A stretch of DNA of 64,000 bases from Ashinkailepas kermadecensis (GCA_034440615.1 JAOTOM010004041.1:80001-144000), one strand, 5' to 3'. Counted from the first letter of the stretch, positions 1-11,082 are shown. Numbers and translations are program-made. The notes: generated from the letters alone by a model not told the origin.

Positions 1-350
1 TCAAGGTTACACGTATAGCAGTGTCGAGTGTTAGGAGATGGTCTGTTGTTCCACGATGTTTTCTAAGACCGCACTGGGCGTTGGTAAAAAGGTCTTGTGT
101 TTCTATAAATCATGTAAGCTGCACATTGACCATTTGTTTTTCTAGTAATTTACACAAGCACGAGATCAGGACGATGGGCGGGTAGTGCGGTGGATCCAAC
201 CCACTCTTGACTGGCTTTAAGACGGGGACCACTGTGGCTTCCCGCCATGTGGCCTGGAATTGACCTTTCTCCCATAACATATTGAAAGTTGCGAGGAGTA
301 TCTACAGTGCTCGTGAGGGGAGATGATTTAGCGTCTCGTTGTGGATGCGG
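1..350 (-). pseudogene. LINE reverse transcriptase fragment, decayed, runs off the left edge
   Basis: Read on the minus strand from about 347 down to 1, the DNA encodes a typical non-LTR retrotransposon reverse transcriptase N-terminal half. Recognisable blocks are FNMLWEKGQFQATWREATVV, then VPVLKP, then a degraded SYRPI-like block, SCLCKLLEK, LFTNAQCGLRKHRGTTDHLL and LDTAIR. These match the conserved fingers region of I/Jockey/Loner-type LINEs (family knowledge). The catalytic YADD motif would lie beyond the window edge. It is broken: an in-frame TAG sits where CAG is expected near 296, and another stop follows the MVN block near 108. It would have copied element RNA at the target site; here it is dead. 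Clade assignment is uncertain, but identification as LINE RT is firm. Confidence 0.85.
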
Positions 351-1934
351 CCAGACTGCGGTCGTTGTGGTCGTTGTGGATGTAGCAGAGGCTGCTACAC
401 TCTCCAGGCTCCTTATTTCCGTCACCCACCTCCCCCTCACCACCTCTGTTGGTTCTTTCTAACACCCGCCTTCTCCATCCCACCCGCTATGTCGGTCACT
501 TGTATCACTCACCTTCCCACCCCACCCCGCTTTGTCGGTCCCTTGTAACACTCACCTTCCCACCCACCCCGCTTTGTCGCTTTGTCGTGACACACAGATA
601 ATGGGTAGCATTAAATCTTAACTCTCGCAATGCTGGGTAATTTGCTCCCCTCGCAGTGGGGGAAGTTAACCCCCCACTAACCTTTGCTACAAGCAAAATA
701 GAGATGTGGTAAAGGCATGGTGTAGCCACATTATTGAACTTATATAATTACTTGAAGCATGTTTATCCGTCTATTTTAGTTGACTAGCCAGAGCAGATCA
801 AACAGATTCAATGCTAGGGTACAGTCCAGAGTCAGTCAGCGGTAATTATTGGCCCTTGGTCATAAACCAAATGCGATTTCTTGCTTCAACATCGATGCTA
901 TGCAAACTGAAGACTCAGTCCAGCATGAACGACACGTGCAAAGCTCAAGGTCACCGATCGCGTCAAGGTCAAATACCGGGAAATATGTGATGAACTGTTG
1001 AAGATGACAGATGGCGCGTAGGAAAAGATAATGAAAGCTACGAAGCCGAAACCGTATTTTTCCACCACTCTCATGGAAATTTTATGGAAAAAAATTGAAA
1101 AGCTTTGATTTTGGGTGCAGATTTACAACAACAAAAAATATATAAATTGGATAAATATTTAAATTATTAGGTCACATTTTGTATCTTTGCATTTTTTCGT
1201 TCGTCATTTGTCTATGCATTCATTCTTAAATTGTAGCTGTACCTTGCATGGCTTGTTTATGAAAATGCTTTATGTGCATTTAGACATCGTATTGAGATGA
1301 AGTCGTGACTTGACTTCGACCCTCCGTAGATTGGCTATTTTGAGGGCTCAGAACACAATTTGTTGACAGAATGTGCGCAATTGAAGAGACAGAAGGTGTG
1401 CAAAATTGCAAAGCATAAGAGGTTCAGGCGTTACCTGATACTATGCCAATATCAGGCGGTATCAAAATGACCTCCCTGACAGGAAGTTGAGCTGGTCTCC
1501 CACGACGAGTGGCGGCAATGCCGGAGGGGTGAGGGGTGGGATGGGGGGAGGAAGCAGGAAGATTGTCTATGGAGTAAAACAACAGCTTGCGAGGAAGGCC
1601 ATGCGAATGCAATGGTCTCTGACTTGGTGATGTGTGAGGTTTCACGATGCAGTCACAGAGCGGTCTGATTGGGAATCACGCTGAGGGAGTCGACATCTTG
1701 CCCATTCCAGGCCCCCGTGGCGGTCCATCGCGGCATTGTGACGTTGCTGAGATCCGTTCTTCTTCCTACCTCCATGCTTACAATCCGTTCAGTTCCTTTC
1801 CACTCCCGCAGTCCCTTCTTCCTCGCAATCCATCTCTCGAAGGAGTAGGGACCCTGACATTTTACAATCGTACCCAATACCTACTTTGTTGTCTGAGTGT
1901 CCACCACATCACCCATCTTTGCCTCTTCAATCTA
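350..1934. other. No gene seen; short pyrimidine-rich repeat, then AT-rich DNA
   Basis: About 481-590 holds two and a half copies of a roughly 45-bp unit (CTTTGTCGGTCCCTTGTAAC and CACTCACCTTCCCACC). From 700 to 1400 the DNA is AT-rich and unique-looking. Short frames near 1424-1877 have no recognisable motifs. Confidence 0.5.
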
Positions 1935-2110
1935 GGGGTGGGGATGGCCCAGTGGTTAAGGTGTTCATCTCTGGGTACGAAGGTCCCGGGTTTAACTCTC
2001 TCACCACTCGGGACATTTCCAACTCCCGCGGCCCACCGGCGAAACAGTGTGGACGGAGCCATTAGCCGTGATTGTGCATAAAGTGCGTTGTGGACTACCC
2101 AATAAACAAG
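1935..2110 (+). mobile_element. tRNA-derived SINE, diverged
   Basis: Pol III internal promoter elements are spaced as in a tRNA: box A TGGCCCAGTGG at 1945-1955 and a box B variant GTTTAACTC at 1990-1998 (one mismatch to GTTCRANNC). A non-tRNA body follows and ends with ACCCAATAAACAAGCAATTC. The tRNA cloverleaf itself is not restored by pairing, so this is a retroposon head rather than a functional tRNA. No target duplication was identified. Confidence 0.6.
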
Positions 2111-2119
2111 CAATTCTTC

Positions 2120-3060
2120 TTCCATCCATCGCCTCCCTTCTCTCATCTCGCCATCTCCAGTACCATTCTCACCCTCTTACATCATGCCTTCCATTCGTCT
2201 TCCTCTGATACCTATACACCCAGTTCCCTCCCGCTATCTCCCTCTTCCTCCCCTTCCCGTTATCCCGCCCCGGTCGGCAGCCGTTTTCTTTGTATTGCTT
2301 TAGCATGTGGGATGTTATGCTTCAACTGGTTATTTGCCCTTTCCGCACATTGATCGTGAGGATTCAGACGTTTTGGCTTGCATGACATTGCTCGTGAGAA
2401 AATACACCCGGTGACGTCATAGTATGTGGATGTGGAAGCTTGATGATATTTGGTGAACCAGTGAGTTAAAGTCAATAAAAATTATGGTTGATAGCCTTTT
2501 GCTCATATTAAAAACAGAAGGCGGAATATAATTCAAAAGATATACCTATGTTTCAGCCCCGAGCTTTTCTCTGGGAGCGCAAGCTTTGACCACAAGTGAA
2601 CACGTGTGCACCCCTTGGAAAACTCGGTGCTGAAACATAGGTGTAGCTTTTGGAATTTGTGTCCACTTTCCTTTTCTAGGATGAGAAAAAGGCTATCTAA
2701 TAGGATAAAACTGCCCGAATTATTCGGAGCCGGTGAAATACCCATCCGCGCGAATGATTATGAACTGGGAGGGCACATGAACATGGTAGTCAGCCCTCCA
2801 TGGAAGTAATTACCTTGATAGTGATCGTAAGTTGACATTCACAGCCAGCATGCTCCTCCGTGCACATATGGAGTTGTTGGACATGCAATTATTTACCTGT
2901 GATTGGCATATCAATCCATTCTGTAGTTCATATGCATTTACTATTTTGACCAGAATTTCGTCAGACCCGGTCTGCTGTACGTTCCACGCGTACGTTTCTA
3001 CAAATATCTCACCCGCATGATGCGTCACAAGATAGCGTGATTTTAAGTGCCCTTTCCCCT
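2120..3060. other. No gene seen; contains one short inverted repeat
   Basis: An imperfect inverted repeat has arms at about 2544-2569 (ACCTATGTTTCAGC) and 2616-2642 (GCTGAAACATAGGT) with a 46-base spacer. It may be the ends of a very small element. The remainder is unique-looking AT-rich DNA. Confidence 0.45.
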
Positions 3061-3360
3061 CCCCGAGCAGAGGTGAAGACTATGATCGAGTGGCTCCTTG
3101 GCCGAAATCGGCAATCACCCGGCTACTTTTCCGGTTCATAACAACCACTCACGATAGCAAATCTCCGGACCGGGCCGCCTGTCGAGATGGCCGCCCGCCC
3201 CCAAGCAGTTTCCTGCGCTGCAAAACCTGTTGCATCATGTCTGAGTGCTGCACGGCAGCGCAAACGGCAAACGGCAAACGGGCGGACGGCAAACGGGCGG
3301 ACGGCGCGCTTCATCCATCACCCGCGCCGCGGAAGCACTCGAGGCCGGCTGCGGCCGGGC

Positions 3361-3870
3361 GACCGACGAGTCGCCGACGTCTGCCACGAGCCGTTCCGCC
3401 GGCGACGAGTCGCCGACGTCGCCAGAGTCGTTCCGCCGGCCGAGGGTCTGCCGACGAGTCGCCGACGTCTGCCACGAGCCGTTCCGCCGGCCGACGGGTC
3501 TGCCGACGAGTCGCCGACGTCTGCCACGAGCCGTTCCGCCGGCCGAGGGGTCTGCCGACGAGTCGCCGACGTCTGCCACGAGCCGTTCCGCCGGCCGAGG
3601 GGTCTGCCGACGAGTCGCCGACGTCTGCCACGAGCCGTTCCGCCGGCCGAGGGGTCTGCCGACGAGTCGCCGACGTCTGCCACGAGCCGTTCCGCCCGCC
3701 GAGGGGTCTGCCGACGAGTCGCCGACGTCTGCTACGAGCCGTTCCGCCGGCCGAGGGGTCTGTCGACGAGTCGCCGACGTCTGCCACGAGCCGTTCCGCC
3801 GGCCGAGGGGTCTGCCGACGAGTCGCCGACGTCTGCCACGAGCCGTTCCGCCGGCCGAGGGGTCTGCCGT
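3361..3870. repeat. 52-bp GC-rich minisatellite, about 10 copies
   Basis: Repeat unit of 52 bp containing GACGAGTCGCCGACGTCTGC, CACGAGCCGTTCCGCC and GGCCGAGGGGTCTGCC, nearly identical between copies. The first two copies (3361-3445) are shorter or more diverged. Because 52 is not a multiple of three, each frame steps through all phases of the unit and no frame meets a stop. This explains the long Arg/Pro/Ser-rich open frames on both strands; they are not genes. Confidence 0.9.
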
Positions 3871-5480
3871 GCCGGCTCACCGAATCACGCCTCGGAACGC
3901 CTCGCCGGCGCCGTTTATTGCCGGCAAGCGGCTCCATTATTTAACAAGTGCAACAATATAGTGGAGCGAGTGCGGCGGCAGGCCGGCCGGGCGGGCGTGC
4001 CGGCCGCGGCGCCTGTTGCGCACGCCGGCGAGCGCAGCTGGTCAGCCTGGCCGGCCTGTCGTCGTTGGCGACATCTGTCGTCGGCCGGGGCCGGCATATT
4101 GCCGACATCGCTCACGTGCGGCGATCACACCAGCTCACGCGCGCGTCCACTCGCCGCCCGTGCAACACGGGCGGTGACGTGGCGCCCGGGGCGCTCCGTC
4201 GGGGCGTGCGCGGGTCGGGGCGGGTCGCTTCGGCGAGCTTGGTTTGTTCGGCGGCGGCGGCGGAGGCGGTATGGTCGCCGGGAATTGGTAGCACTTCAGA
4301 TTGGCCTGCATGTCGCTGCGGGACGACGCCGGAGGACGAGACCCGAGGTGTGCAACTTCCGCGCGACACGTCGCGCCACTGGAGTAAATTTGGCGCCAAG
4401 ACGGCCGTGCAGGCGCGGGCTCTGCGGACAATTCAGGCCACGCTCGTTAATCCTACCTCCGTGGGGAGTGACCGTTGTGTTTGAACCGAGTCTGGAAACG
4501 TTGGCGGCGGCGGCGGTGGAGGTCATCATTTGTGGCCGATCGGCGTTGCTGTCAGCTCTTGTCGGGAGCTGACAGCTTTTCCGGATGATGAAATATCGTA
4601 GAAGGGGAATATATGCGGGCGGATGGAATAAGTGGCGTTTCCATCTTGTGATCCGGTTTATTCCCCTGGGTGCATAAGGAAAAAGTGGCGCTTAGAAGAG
4701 GCATGATAAATGTAGCTGACCTTGCTGAAGCTGTTCAAATGGGCAACGCATTGTCACCTACACACTCTGCCATGGGTGTAACCACTGGTGGGGGGCCTGG
4801 GGTGTGGGGGGGGGACTTGCCCCCCCAATTTCTGAAAAGTGGCGATTTGTCCTAATTTTTATCGTGCCCCCCCAAGCCTCAGCTACCTGAGTATCATCGC
4901 CGCAAAATTATACTTAATCATTTATAAAGTGAAAATATACATGCAAGAGAATCACTAAAAATACTAAAAGCCGATCTAGCCAATCAAAGGGCTTCACAGG
5001 CTATCTGTCGTCACAAAATTTCAAAATAGTAAATCAGCAAACGTCAGACATTTCTGCTTCCAGGCCATTCTTGAATAACATGAACATTGACCATCTTCTA
5101 TTTTCGCTTGGGTGGAAAATTGTGCTCTGCTAGGCAACAAATTTGCATTATCGCAAGGCTTTATACGTCTTAGGCTGCATTCCCCTGCTCATATATTGAT
5201 ATATATTGAACAAATACGACTCTGGGTGTCCTTGGATATCTTCAAGACCATTGAGGGAAGTCATGGGCAGCCTTTAGCACGTACGTCAAGTTAACGTCGT
5301 ATTCGTATTCGTATTCAGCGACGAGTTCGTCAGAGGCGTATTTGTATTGGCATCGGCATTCAGCGACGGGTTTATGATCGTTCGAATCAATTACCACAAA
5401 TGCTTCTGCTTGTACTGAACACACTAGAAGGAACTACATAGGTCTACGGTCAAGGTTCAACGCTTTAACACTTTAACGGT
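3870..5480. other. GC-rich island, then AT-rich DNA; no gene recognised
   Basis: From about 3060 to 4560 the DNA is strongly GC- and CpG-rich (for example GGCGGCGGCGGCGGAGGCGG near 4252), as in an invertebrate promoter island, but no splice-bounded exon is convincing. At 4788-4875 there are runs of G and C flanking CTTGCC and AATTTCTGAAAAGTGGCGA, typical of a dispersed repeat end. 4880-5480 is AT-rich without features. Confidence 0.4.
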
Positions 5481-5489
5481 CAAGGTTCA

Positions 5490-6300
5490 ACGCAAACCAG
5501 TTTCTTCGGTCGTCTCCCTTTTTTCGTTTTCACCCAAACCTGTCCAAATCTGGCATCAAACAATAGCCTGTGGTGAACGATCGTGCAACATTTCAAATCG
5601 GTACATGTCAAGGTCAAACGTCCAGGTCAATGGTTAGCTTGATTTATTAGATAGCGATATTGAAGCGATATCGACCGAACGCGAGGTTCGGTTGCTATCG
5701 CTTCAATTTCCATCAAATGGGCGTCATTCGACGTGCAGTATCAGAAAGCTAAGCAATCGAATTATTTTTCAAGGACAAAAGCCAAGCTGATCCTTCGGTC
5801 GCCTATTTTTTCGCTTTCTCTCAAACTTATCCAAATCTGGTGTCAAGCAATAACCAGTGGTGAACACTCGAGCAACATTTCAAACCGGGATATGTCAAGG
5901 TCAACATTGAGACATGTCAAGGTTTGATTGAGTTCTTCGATGTCCTCGCGTTTCGTCGCCATGTCTTCAATTGTCATCAAGTGGAGCCATTCGACGTGCT
6001 GTGCGGTACTGTTCAGAAATCACATTAATTTTCAAAGTCAAAGTCGAACTGATTTCTTCGGTCGCCCAGCGTTTCTTCGTTTTCTCCCACAGCTACCAAT
6101 GCTTGGTATGAAGAGATAGCTCGTGGGCAACCCTCGAGTAACATATCAACCCCGGACATGTCAGATCAAGCCTCAAGGTCAAAGGTTAGTTTAATTTTCA
6201 GAGTCCTCGCGTTTCGTGGCTATGGCTTCAATTTGCATTATGTGGGTGTCATTCGACGTGGCTTGCGGTACGGTATTAGAATGTTGAGATATCGAAATAA
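5490..6300. repeat. Decayed tandem repeat, three copies of about 260-290 bp
   Basis: Three diverged direct copies share the order: TTCTTCGGTCGYC, then a TTTTTCG(T/C)TTTC block, CCAAATCTGG, GAACRMTCG, GCAACATTTCAAA, CATGTCAAGGTCAA, CTTCAATTKSCATCA and GTCATTCGACGTG. Anchor positions for the TTCGGTCG block are about 5507, 5795 and 6058. Copy divergence is high, so this is an old tandem duplication. No coding frame runs through it. Confidence 0.65.
5659..5707. repeat. Perfect-looking hairpin within the decayed repeat
   Basis: Left arm GAAGCGATATCGACCGAAC and right arm GTTCGGTTGCTATCGCTTC pair with two mismatches across a 5-base loop (GCGAG). The arms extend outward as ATT...AAT. Confidence 0.6.
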
Positions 6301-6655
6301 TATCAAAGGTGTCGAAGGTCCGGCGTGTTTATAATGATTGAGTGTAATAGGAATAGGAGGGTCAAATCTATTTTTGTTTGCAGCCGTTGTGACAGCAAGC
6401 ACTCGTATGCTATATGACTAGGGGCTGCCTAAGAAATCCGTCATAACCTGCTCGGACGGTGCTCTCATCGCTGGTTTGTAATTTACACTGCCACATTGCT
6501 GTTCCGGACATATCAAATATATAATTTTTTTTCTTCTCAAATTGTCCGCTTTCCTCTTAATGGTTCAATGGAAGTTGTCAAATTTGCAAGAGAAACCACA
6601 CGCGAATGCGCACAATTGTATAACTAGCTGGAGTTCATAACCTCGAGAGAGCAAT

Positions 6656-6970
6656 GTTGTAATCAGGGGTATATCCAGGAATTGTCATGGGGGCACTTGT
6701 CTGGAAGGGCGCCATTCCTTTGGAGTGGCGCCACTGCGAAAGCACCTGGAGGGGTGCCTCTGGCTGCAAAATTCGAGGGGGCAGGTTGCACTCGGCCTTT
6801 CGTTCCAAGGGGGTGCCTTTTTATTTAATAGGGGTGATTCCGGCTTAAAAATTAGAGCGGGTACAATTGAACCTTTTCAGAGGGACGCCTTTTCCCGTCC
6901 TGAGGACGCCACCTTCCACGTGGCGGTACACGCACTCAGTGCCACACCCTTTATCCGCCCTGGTTGTCAT
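6656..6970. mobile_element. hAT-like MITE with 8-bp target duplication
   Basis: The element spans 6664-6962 (299 bp). Its ends are CAGGGGTATATCCAGGAATT on the left and, reading inward from the right, CAGGGCGGATAAAGGGTGTG. It is flanked by GTTGTAAT (6656-6663) and GTTGTCAT (6963-6970), a 7/8 match. An 8-bp duplication with CAGGG-type ends is characteristic of hAT transposons (family knowledge). There is no transposase, so it is non-autonomous. The same terminal motif recurs at 10758-11082 and 47216-47509, making a family of three in this window. Confidence 0.75.
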
Positions 6971-7627
6971 TGCGTCGAAATGCGTCCCCGTAAAACAGGA
7001 AAGCATGGGTAAGGTAATTGTATGTCCATATTTGCTACCATAAATCAATCGTCCAATATTTTATGTATTTCCCGCTACAAGAAGGCAACGTTTAACATAC
7101 TTACAGCATCGCTCTACGATCATGGTGAAATCGGGTCCAGCACATACGACGAAAAGCTAGGTGTTCATAGGCAGCGATAAGTAGTGAAACTTGCTAATTT
7201 TGGCGGAACTTTTAGTCCCCAAAATATAATTTTTAACAATGGCAAATCTAAAAAATTGAAATACATTGAACATTTAATTGAAGTGGCTGAAAATGACATT
7301 GAAAAAGAAGTGGCTGAAATCCAAGGATTTTTTTCGTCCAGAAAAAAATCGTAGAACGTCCCGGCATGCGTCTTTTACCCTGTTCAAGGCGGGGTGCTCA
7401 GTACGTCGCCTCACCATCTGGTGCCTCCCGCTCACTGTTGCTCTCCTTTCCTACAACGTCCCAACACCGATTCCGTCGCAACAGCAAAACCTCAAAGCTG
7501 CGGCATGCCGCGGTGGTTGGCGCGAAAACCCACAGATGGCAGCACGGTCGACTAACGCGTTTCGTTGACGCGGCGCGTTTACAGTCCGACCGGCGGCGTC
7601 CGCACGCTGCACGCACGCGGCGTGCAC

Positions 7628-7712
7628 GGGCCTCCGCAGGTCTCCGCGGGCCTCCGCGGGCCTCCGCAGGCCTCCGCAGGCGCCTACAAGCGTCTGCAGG
7701 CGTCCGCAGGCT
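7628..7712. repeat. 10-bp minisatellite, imperfect, about 8 copies
   Basis: Copies of GGCCTCCGCG or GGCCTCCGCA, decaying to GGCGTCTGCA at the right end. Confidence 0.75.
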
Positions 7713-7883
7713 GCCGGACTTGACTCGCAGAATTGGACAGTTGCTGCACACGGCAGGGACGTTCCGAGACTGTCCAGTGCACAAATGGCGATATATTTTT
7801 GAAGAGTCAATGCCGGACTTCTGCTCTACAACAGAGTTGGCGAAAACCTATGGCAACCTCGTGAAAATCAGATAGAAGATTAC

Positions 7884-7912
7884 AGGTGTGTATGCACAGA
7901 GGTGCAAAAATG
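7884..7912. repeat. Inverted partner of the repeat at 11245-11274
   Basis: The segment reads GTATGCACAGAGGTGCAAAA. The reverse complement of 11252-11274 carries GCATACACAGAGGTGCAAAA. The two are in opposite orientation 3.35 kb apart. They could be ends of one element or two copies of a dispersed repeat; no target duplication supports the first reading. Confidence 0.45.
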
Positions 7913-8200
7913 TGCCAATCGGATACCCTCTCTTGATTCCAAAGGCCAGTTTTGCTACCCATCACATGCGGCCCTACCTAGTGCATTTACCTCTTTATGC
8001 TTACATTCCAGTGCGCAGTACCGCCACTGAAGATGCAGATCACTACCTAATTACTCTTGGGAATGCAAACATTGATTTTCCTCAGTCCTTGATTTGTTGG
8101 CGACAAGAAATATTACATAGAAGCACATAAAAGCAATGCATTAGCAAGCTTAGCAATGGTGCAAAGGTGCAGCATGACAACAAAGGTTCAAAGTTGTATT

Positions 8201-8361
8201 GGTTGGTTATTGGGTTTTACGACACGTCGACCGTTGAGTCATATAGCGTCGCCAATCTCTCACGCCGATTGGTCGCGGGCCAAGAGTAGCGACAGGTGAG
8301 ACTCGAACTCACAATCTTTCGATTGTGAGACGAGCATCTTGCCCCTAGACCACTCGTCCCC
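8201..8361 (-). mobile_element. tRNA-related SINE, full length, with perfect 12-bp target duplication
   Basis: On the minus strand the element starts at 8361 with a tRNA-like head. It has box A TGGTCTAGGGG (8352-8342), a degenerate anticodon arm resembling tRNA-Val(CAC), and box B GAGTTCGAGTC (8310-8300) inside a 5-bp T stem (GTGAG/CTCAC). The acceptor stem does not pair, so it is not a functional tRNA. A body follows and it ends in GTAAAACCCAATAACCAACC. The insertion is bounded by identical CAAAGTTGTATT at 8189-8200 and 8362-8373. The intact duplication indicates a fairly recent LINE-driven insertion; the enzyme came from elsewhere. Confidence 0.85.
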
Positions 8362-8373
8362 CAAAGTTGTATT

Positions 8374-9128
8374 GACACACTGGGTTTGCTAGAACTGCAA
8401 TATGTCAACCAAGAATGTCAAATCAGTGTGCCTACAAAACATACCAATTTGTGTCACAATACACTTCAGTTGCTAAAAGTGAATGTAGATAAAATGTAAA
8501 AGATGCCAGAACAAGCTGAGGTTGCCAAAGCCATAACATAACAATAAAGCGTCTAAAATTGCATTGCAACACCATGGGTACAGGGATGAAACAAAAGCAA
8601 ACTGGTCCTGGATCTTTTCCATGTAGAGGATTGTCTTCTCCAAAAATAAAAATATCCTCAATTTTCTAGTTTGAAGAATGAATGGTGCCACATTCATTGT
8701 TCATTTACTATTTGGCATAAGGTTCGCAACTCACTTGGAAGTCACAGGTATTTCACATACTACAAATAGGAAGGACGCTATCCTCCCAGAGTAGGCATGC
8801 TCACAAATTTTCCTCTACACCCATGATTCAAAGACATACATTAAACAACAAATGTTAATGTCCATTATATCAAGGGAACAGGAAAAGCAAAAAGGTTAAG
8901 TTGGGTTTCTAAGTGAAATATTTGAAAGGAGAAATTGCTTGAAAATGTTATTTTTTAACTTATTCTCACATTTAATGATATGCTAGATTAGGTTAGGTTA
9001 TGCCACATTTTAAATACATTTCTCTACATGCCAAATTACCCAACTCCGAGCCTATTTCTGGTGTTAATTTGCCTGCCAACTGAAAAGCATGCAATTGCAG
9101 AAGAAATGGGTGGCCACTTCATGTTAAC
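8374..9128. other. No gene seen; AT-rich unique-looking DNA
   Basis: No tandem repeats, splice-bounded coding segments or element ends were recognised here. Confidence 0.5.
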
Positions 9129-9433
9129 CACATTCATAAATATAACGAAGAATGGCTCTTAGATGCTCCTGGGTTTTAGACATTGTGTGCAAATGAAATA
9201 TACGACCTTCAATATACCAGGAGGTGCTGAGTTGACATCAAAAGTAACGATAAAAGTTGTACTTTATTGCTCAACGTTTCGGCCAGGGGTCATCGTCAGG
9301 AGATGACGATGGCCCCTGGCCGAAACGTTGAGCAATAAAGTACAACTTTTATCGTTACTTTTGATGTCAACTCAGCACCTCCTGGTATATTGAAGGTCGT
9401 ATATTTTATTTACACACAATGCACATTCATAAA
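9129..9433. mobile_element. Palindromic retroelement-like insertion with 12-bp target duplication
   Basis: The insertion is 9141-9421, flanked by identical CACATTCATAAA at 9129-9140 and 9422-9433. From 9181 to 9421 it is a near-perfect inverted repeat with arms of about 118 bp meeting at 9299-9303. Each arm, read outward from the centre, contains GACGATG, CCCCTGGCCGAAACGTTGAG, CAATAAAGTACAACTTTTAT and CGTTACTTTTGATGTCAAC. The CTGACGA ... GAAAC arrangement in the left arm (minus strand) resembles a hammerhead ribozyme core, such as those in terminal repeats of Penelope-like elements, which also insert as inverted, truncated copies (family knowledge). Assignment to Penelope is inference; a foldback DNA element is the alternative. 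Confidence 0.65.
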
Positions 9434-10757
9434 CATTGCATTAGAAAATGAAATTCCAAGAATTCCAAAAATTACCTTTAGGTACATATTTACCCAGCCC
9501 TGTTCCTAGGTGTTTCTCAATGACCCTTTGAATTGCCTGCTATTTCTTTTTAGATTGATGTTCAGGCGGTTCAGGTTCCAAGAGCAGTCGTATTTTTGGA
9601 ATCTGGGAAACTTCCATCCTTCCAAAAATGAATCTTGGACATTAACCATGCAACACAGATGAGCCATAATGGCATTATGTGATGGACATTTATTGGAAGA
9701 ATTGCATGATTGACATGAGTTAAAGTTCGCAAGAAAACAATGGTTTGAGTTATATCTTCGAATCATGGAATTTGGAGGAAAGTTTTTAGAGAATCGGACA
9801 TCAATGTGGAGATCATAATTTACTTTGTGTGTGTGATATTCGAGACTGCATTTTGAATATTTCAGTTGGTTTTGACATTTTTATGACATAGCAATAAGCT
9901 TGAACTCTGTCAAACACATGCATGGCTTAACAATCGCAAGATAATGAGGCTATGATTTTCAAGACGGGATGATGTTTTAACGTTGGAAATCCTCGACCAA
10001 GCTGTTTTCCTAATCATGACCAGGACTCCAATGAACCCTAAAGTCCATGGCTACTCACAATTAGGTGCATGACGCATAATTAGAAATGAACGCACGTTTC
10101 CAATCGCTGTTCATCCTATCCGTTGGCGGCTGACAAGGAGGAATTCACGATTGGCGCAGCCGCGTCATAACTGTATTGGCGCCTAATTATTGCTAAATGT
10201 TTGGAATAATTTTATTTTGAGAAAGTAGTGAACGAAGTTACTCCTTTTGTTTTGTATTTATACCTCACACCATTAAACCATACTTACGTTTGCATATTTA
10301 GGTCAGAATTGCTCGTTTCACAACCCCATCATCGAACATGAATTTATAAAGTTCTGTACACCACGCTGCCTGCTAGCGCGGAAATGCATCCCATGTACAT
10401 AGAGTCATCAGAAACACAATTAATATAAATGTAGCGAAATTTCGTTGAAAATTCCGACACATGAGCTGTAAAATAAAAATCGCGATATTTATTTTACAAA
10501 ATCATCTTCCACAAAATGCTTCTACATGCTTTATCGATAGATACCTGATATACATTGTCTCAGGCCAAACGACTCGAGAGGGTGAACAGACCATCACTTT
10601 CTTCAATGGGGTATCTTATCTCAACCATCGCACCAATCAGCTTACGTTCCCCTGGTATTCGACCAATCAGATTTTAGAATGACCTACGGTAAAAATATTA
10701 TAGGATTTGGACTGTTGCTACCACAGCACGAAGTGCTATCCCCAAATGTCTTCTAAT
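9434..10757. other. No gene seen; AT-rich unique-looking DNA
   Basis: The stretch holds no recognised repeats or exons. Confidence 0.5.
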
Positions 10758-11082
10758 CAGAGGCGGACACAGGGGGTGGGGGAGCAATAGTGGCATGTAT
10801 CCTCTCCGCATGGAAAGGTGGCTCCCCTCCAGGAAGGCTTGAGTGCACCCGCCCATCTTCCGCTCCAGGGATTTATCAGCCAAAGGCTCACCTCTCGGAG
10901 GAAAAGGCGGCCCCTAAGACGAAAAGGCGCCACTTCAGCATGCTGGAGTGCACCCCTCCCCGTTAAACGATTTTCTGCCGAATGCGTCGTTCCGGGGACT
11001 TTCGCGGTGTTGGTTCTCCGATGAAATGGTTCTACTCCAGACAAGTGCCTCCACCAACTGAAAATTTCTGGATCCACCCCTG
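10758..11082. mobile_element. hAT-like MITE, second copy
   Basis: The left end is CAGAGGCGGACACAGGGGG and the right end, read inward, is CAGGGGTGGATCCAGAAATT. Both fit the CAGRGGYGGAYMCAG terminus shared with 6664-6962, giving a 325-bp element in the opposite orientation. The flanking octamers CTTCTAAT and CTACAATG match at only four positions, so the target duplication is decayed or absent. The internal sequence contains short blocks such as GAAAAGGCGCCACTTC, similar to those in the other copies. Confidence 0.65.

Larger units (their letters stand above)
6971..8188. other. No gene seen; GC-rich spot with a 10-bp repeat
   Basis: 7020-7330 is AT-rich. From 7370 to 7790 the DNA is GC-rich; 7628-7712 is about eight imperfect copies of GGCCTCCGCG/A. 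Frames over this part reflect the repeat. 7860-8188 is unique-looking. Confidence 0.5.

Noticed and set aside
3090..4572. Up to 461-codon Arg/Pro/Ser-rich frames on both strands
   Set aside because: 52-bp GC-rich tandem repeat; every frame is open, so no reading is favoured.
8280..8361. Functional tRNA gene on the minus strand
   Set aside because: Box A, box B and T stem are present, but the acceptor stem does not pair and the head continues into a SINE body with a target duplication.
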